From Algoriphagus yeomjeoni (GTDB taxonomy: Bacteria; Bacteroidota; Bacteroidia; Cytophagales; Cyclobacteriaceae), in contig NZ_QLLK01000007.1 in NCBI RefSeq assembly GCF_003259505.1, forward strand, positions 186,001 to 250,000: a stretch of 64,000 bases of DNA. The letters are read 5' to 3'. The notes under the pieces are model-generated. The model did no database searches. It saw only the letters and a list, made by a program, of their open reading frames with translations, and had not been told where the DNA came from. Shown here piece by piece: positions 63,209 to 64,000 of the stretch (its first letter is position 1; every line of letters starts with the position of its first letter). The position numbers were made by a program, and so were the translations under genes.

Positions 63209-64000
63209 TCATATGTTGATCTGGGCAGCTTCCCATCCAATAATCGCTGATTTCCTTGTGTTACCCCACATATATCCACCGAGCTTGCCGCTAGCTTGGA
63301 TTACCCGATGGCAGGGAATCAAAAAAGCAACAGGGTTGCTCCCTATGGCAGTTCCAATGGCGCGGGAAGCATTTGGTTTATCAATTTCAGTCGCGATACT
63401 TCCATAGGTTTTCAATTTCCCCAAAGGAATCTTCAAAAGCGCATCCCACACTTTCAATTGAAATGGAGTCCCATGCAAATGCAACTTGATCTGATTGAGT
63501 TTGTTCCAATCGTGTTGAAAAATAAACAAGGCTTCCTGCTGAATTTCATCTAGCAGTTCATGATAATCTGCATTTGGAAAGCGGGCTTTCATCGTTGCTT
63601 CTCCTTCGTTTTGATCTTCGTAAAATGCGAGGTGACAAATACCTTTTGGAGTTGAGGCAACGATGATTTCCCCAAAGGGAGTTTCAGCAAAGCTGTAATT
63701 GATTATTAGGTTCTCTCCACCATTTTTGAATTCGCCGGGAGTCATTCCTTCAATTTTCACAAACAAATCATGTAGTCTGCCTGTACTGGAAAGTCCAGTT
63801 TCTTCCGCCACTTCAAAAAGCGTTACTTCCCTACTCTGCAAAAGCTGCTTGGCATATTCCACGCTGAGGTACTGCATGAATTTCTTGGGGCTCACACCTG
63901 CCCAATCACTAAAGATGCGCTGGAAATGGTGAGGACTGAGGTGAACCTGCTCCGCTATTTCATCTAAAGAAGGTTGTCTTTTGAAGTTCGTTTGGAGATA
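63209..64000 (-). CDS. Ada-like methylated-DNA methyltransferase with AraC-type domain, 5' end cut
   Basis: The frame is open to the window edge, giving at least 263 residues. The first ~95 visible residues are an AraC helix-turn-helix domain (SLDEIAEQVHLSPHHFQRIFSDWAGVSPKKFMQYLSVEYAKQLL). The remainder is an O6-alkylguanine-DNA alkyltransferase with the active-site FLIPCHRVIQASGKLGGYMWG. It belongs to the HTH-plus-methyltransferase class; whether the N-terminal zinc-binding Ada domain exists cannot be seen. It probably repairs O6-methylguanine and may activate its own operon with alkB. A GTG at 63895 inside the frame is not the true start. Confidence 0.93.
   Translation of the reverse strand, partial: YLQTNFKRQPSLDEIAEQVHLSPHHFQRIFSDWAGVSPKKFMQYLSVEYAKQLLQSREVTLFEVAEETGLSSTGRLHDLFVKIEGMTPGEFKNGGENLIINYSFAETPFGEIIVASTPKGICHLAFYEDQNEGEATMKARFPNADYHELLDEIQQEALFIFQHDWNKLNQIKLHLHGTPFQLKVWDALLKIPLGKLKTYGSIATEIDKPNASRAIGTAIGSNPVAFLIPCHRVIQASGKLGGYMWGNTRKSAIIGWEAAQINI

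Overview
The window reads as chromosomal DNA of a Bacteroidota bacterium, most likely of the order Cytophagales (Cyclobacteriaceae / Algoriphagus-like). Signs are the AT-leaning composition, the near absence of Shine-Dalgarno sequences, type IX secretion style cargo (SprB/PKD protein with a YPNP C-terminal domain), a TonB-dependent receptor of the OMP_b-brl type, LytS/LytTR two-component pairs, a TMEM220-family protein, DUF2911, DUF4159 and BatA-type genes. The lineage is an inference from gene content. No rRNA, tRNA, CRISPR array, prophage or intact insertion sequence was seen.

Layout. 1-2.8 kb: an edge-truncated NIPSNAP protein, a small membrane protein, a spacer that may hold a small RNA, and an SMP-30-like lipoprotein. 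2.9-13.8 kb: a rhamnose module. A sulfatase and L-rhamnose isomerase lie on the minus strand. Across a long divergent spacer with repeated operator-like motifs, a rhamnulose-1-phosphate aldolase/dehydrogenase fusion, a GntR regulator with a sugar-sensing domain, an FGGY kinase and lutABC lie on the plus strand. Together they can take L-rhamnose to dihydroxyacetone phosphate plus L-lactaldehyde, then L-lactate, then pyruvate. 13.8-25.9 kb: mixed genes (histidine kinase, VOC protein, Tat-exported NHL protein, secreted sugar isomerase-like protein, geranylgeranyl-reductase-like flavoprotein, DUF2911, second sulfatase, TonB C-terminal protein, NamZ-like protein, orphan nucleotidyltransferase). They are separated by spacers rich in small repeats, including an exact 42-bp-period tandem array.

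26-37.7 kb: a secreted PKD/SprB protein, then a MacAB-type efflux operon (adaptor, ATPase, permease). A small element carrying a stop-interrupted four-helix-bundle (S23/IVS-like) gene, flanked by inverted repeats, splits that operon. A divergent NtrC-type regulator and histidine kinase follow, then a TerB-like helical protein. 37.8-44.1 kb: a TonB-dependent outer membrane protein and two complete LytS/LytTR two-component pairs facing each other. 44.4-50.6 kb: NTF2-like protein, AraC-type HTH protein, secreted esterase, hexapeptide acetyltransferase, cupin lipoprotein and a two-subunit molybdenum hydroxylase.

50.7-61.2 kb: a tightly overlapping six-gene operon (DUF4159, MoxR ATPase, DUF58, BatA-like, DUF4175-like, membrane protein) downstream of pmbA and tldD. 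TldD carries an apparent Tat signal and its partner does not. 61.7-64 kb: a secreted protein of unknown function and an ada-like/alkB alkylation-repair pair running off the window edge. The strongest oddities are the 42-bp array with hairpins and T-tracts (23.1-23.4 kb), the S23-like element inside the efflux operon (31.7-32.3 kb), the Tat-tagged TldD next to the MoxR operon, and the repeated motifs in the rhamnose control region.
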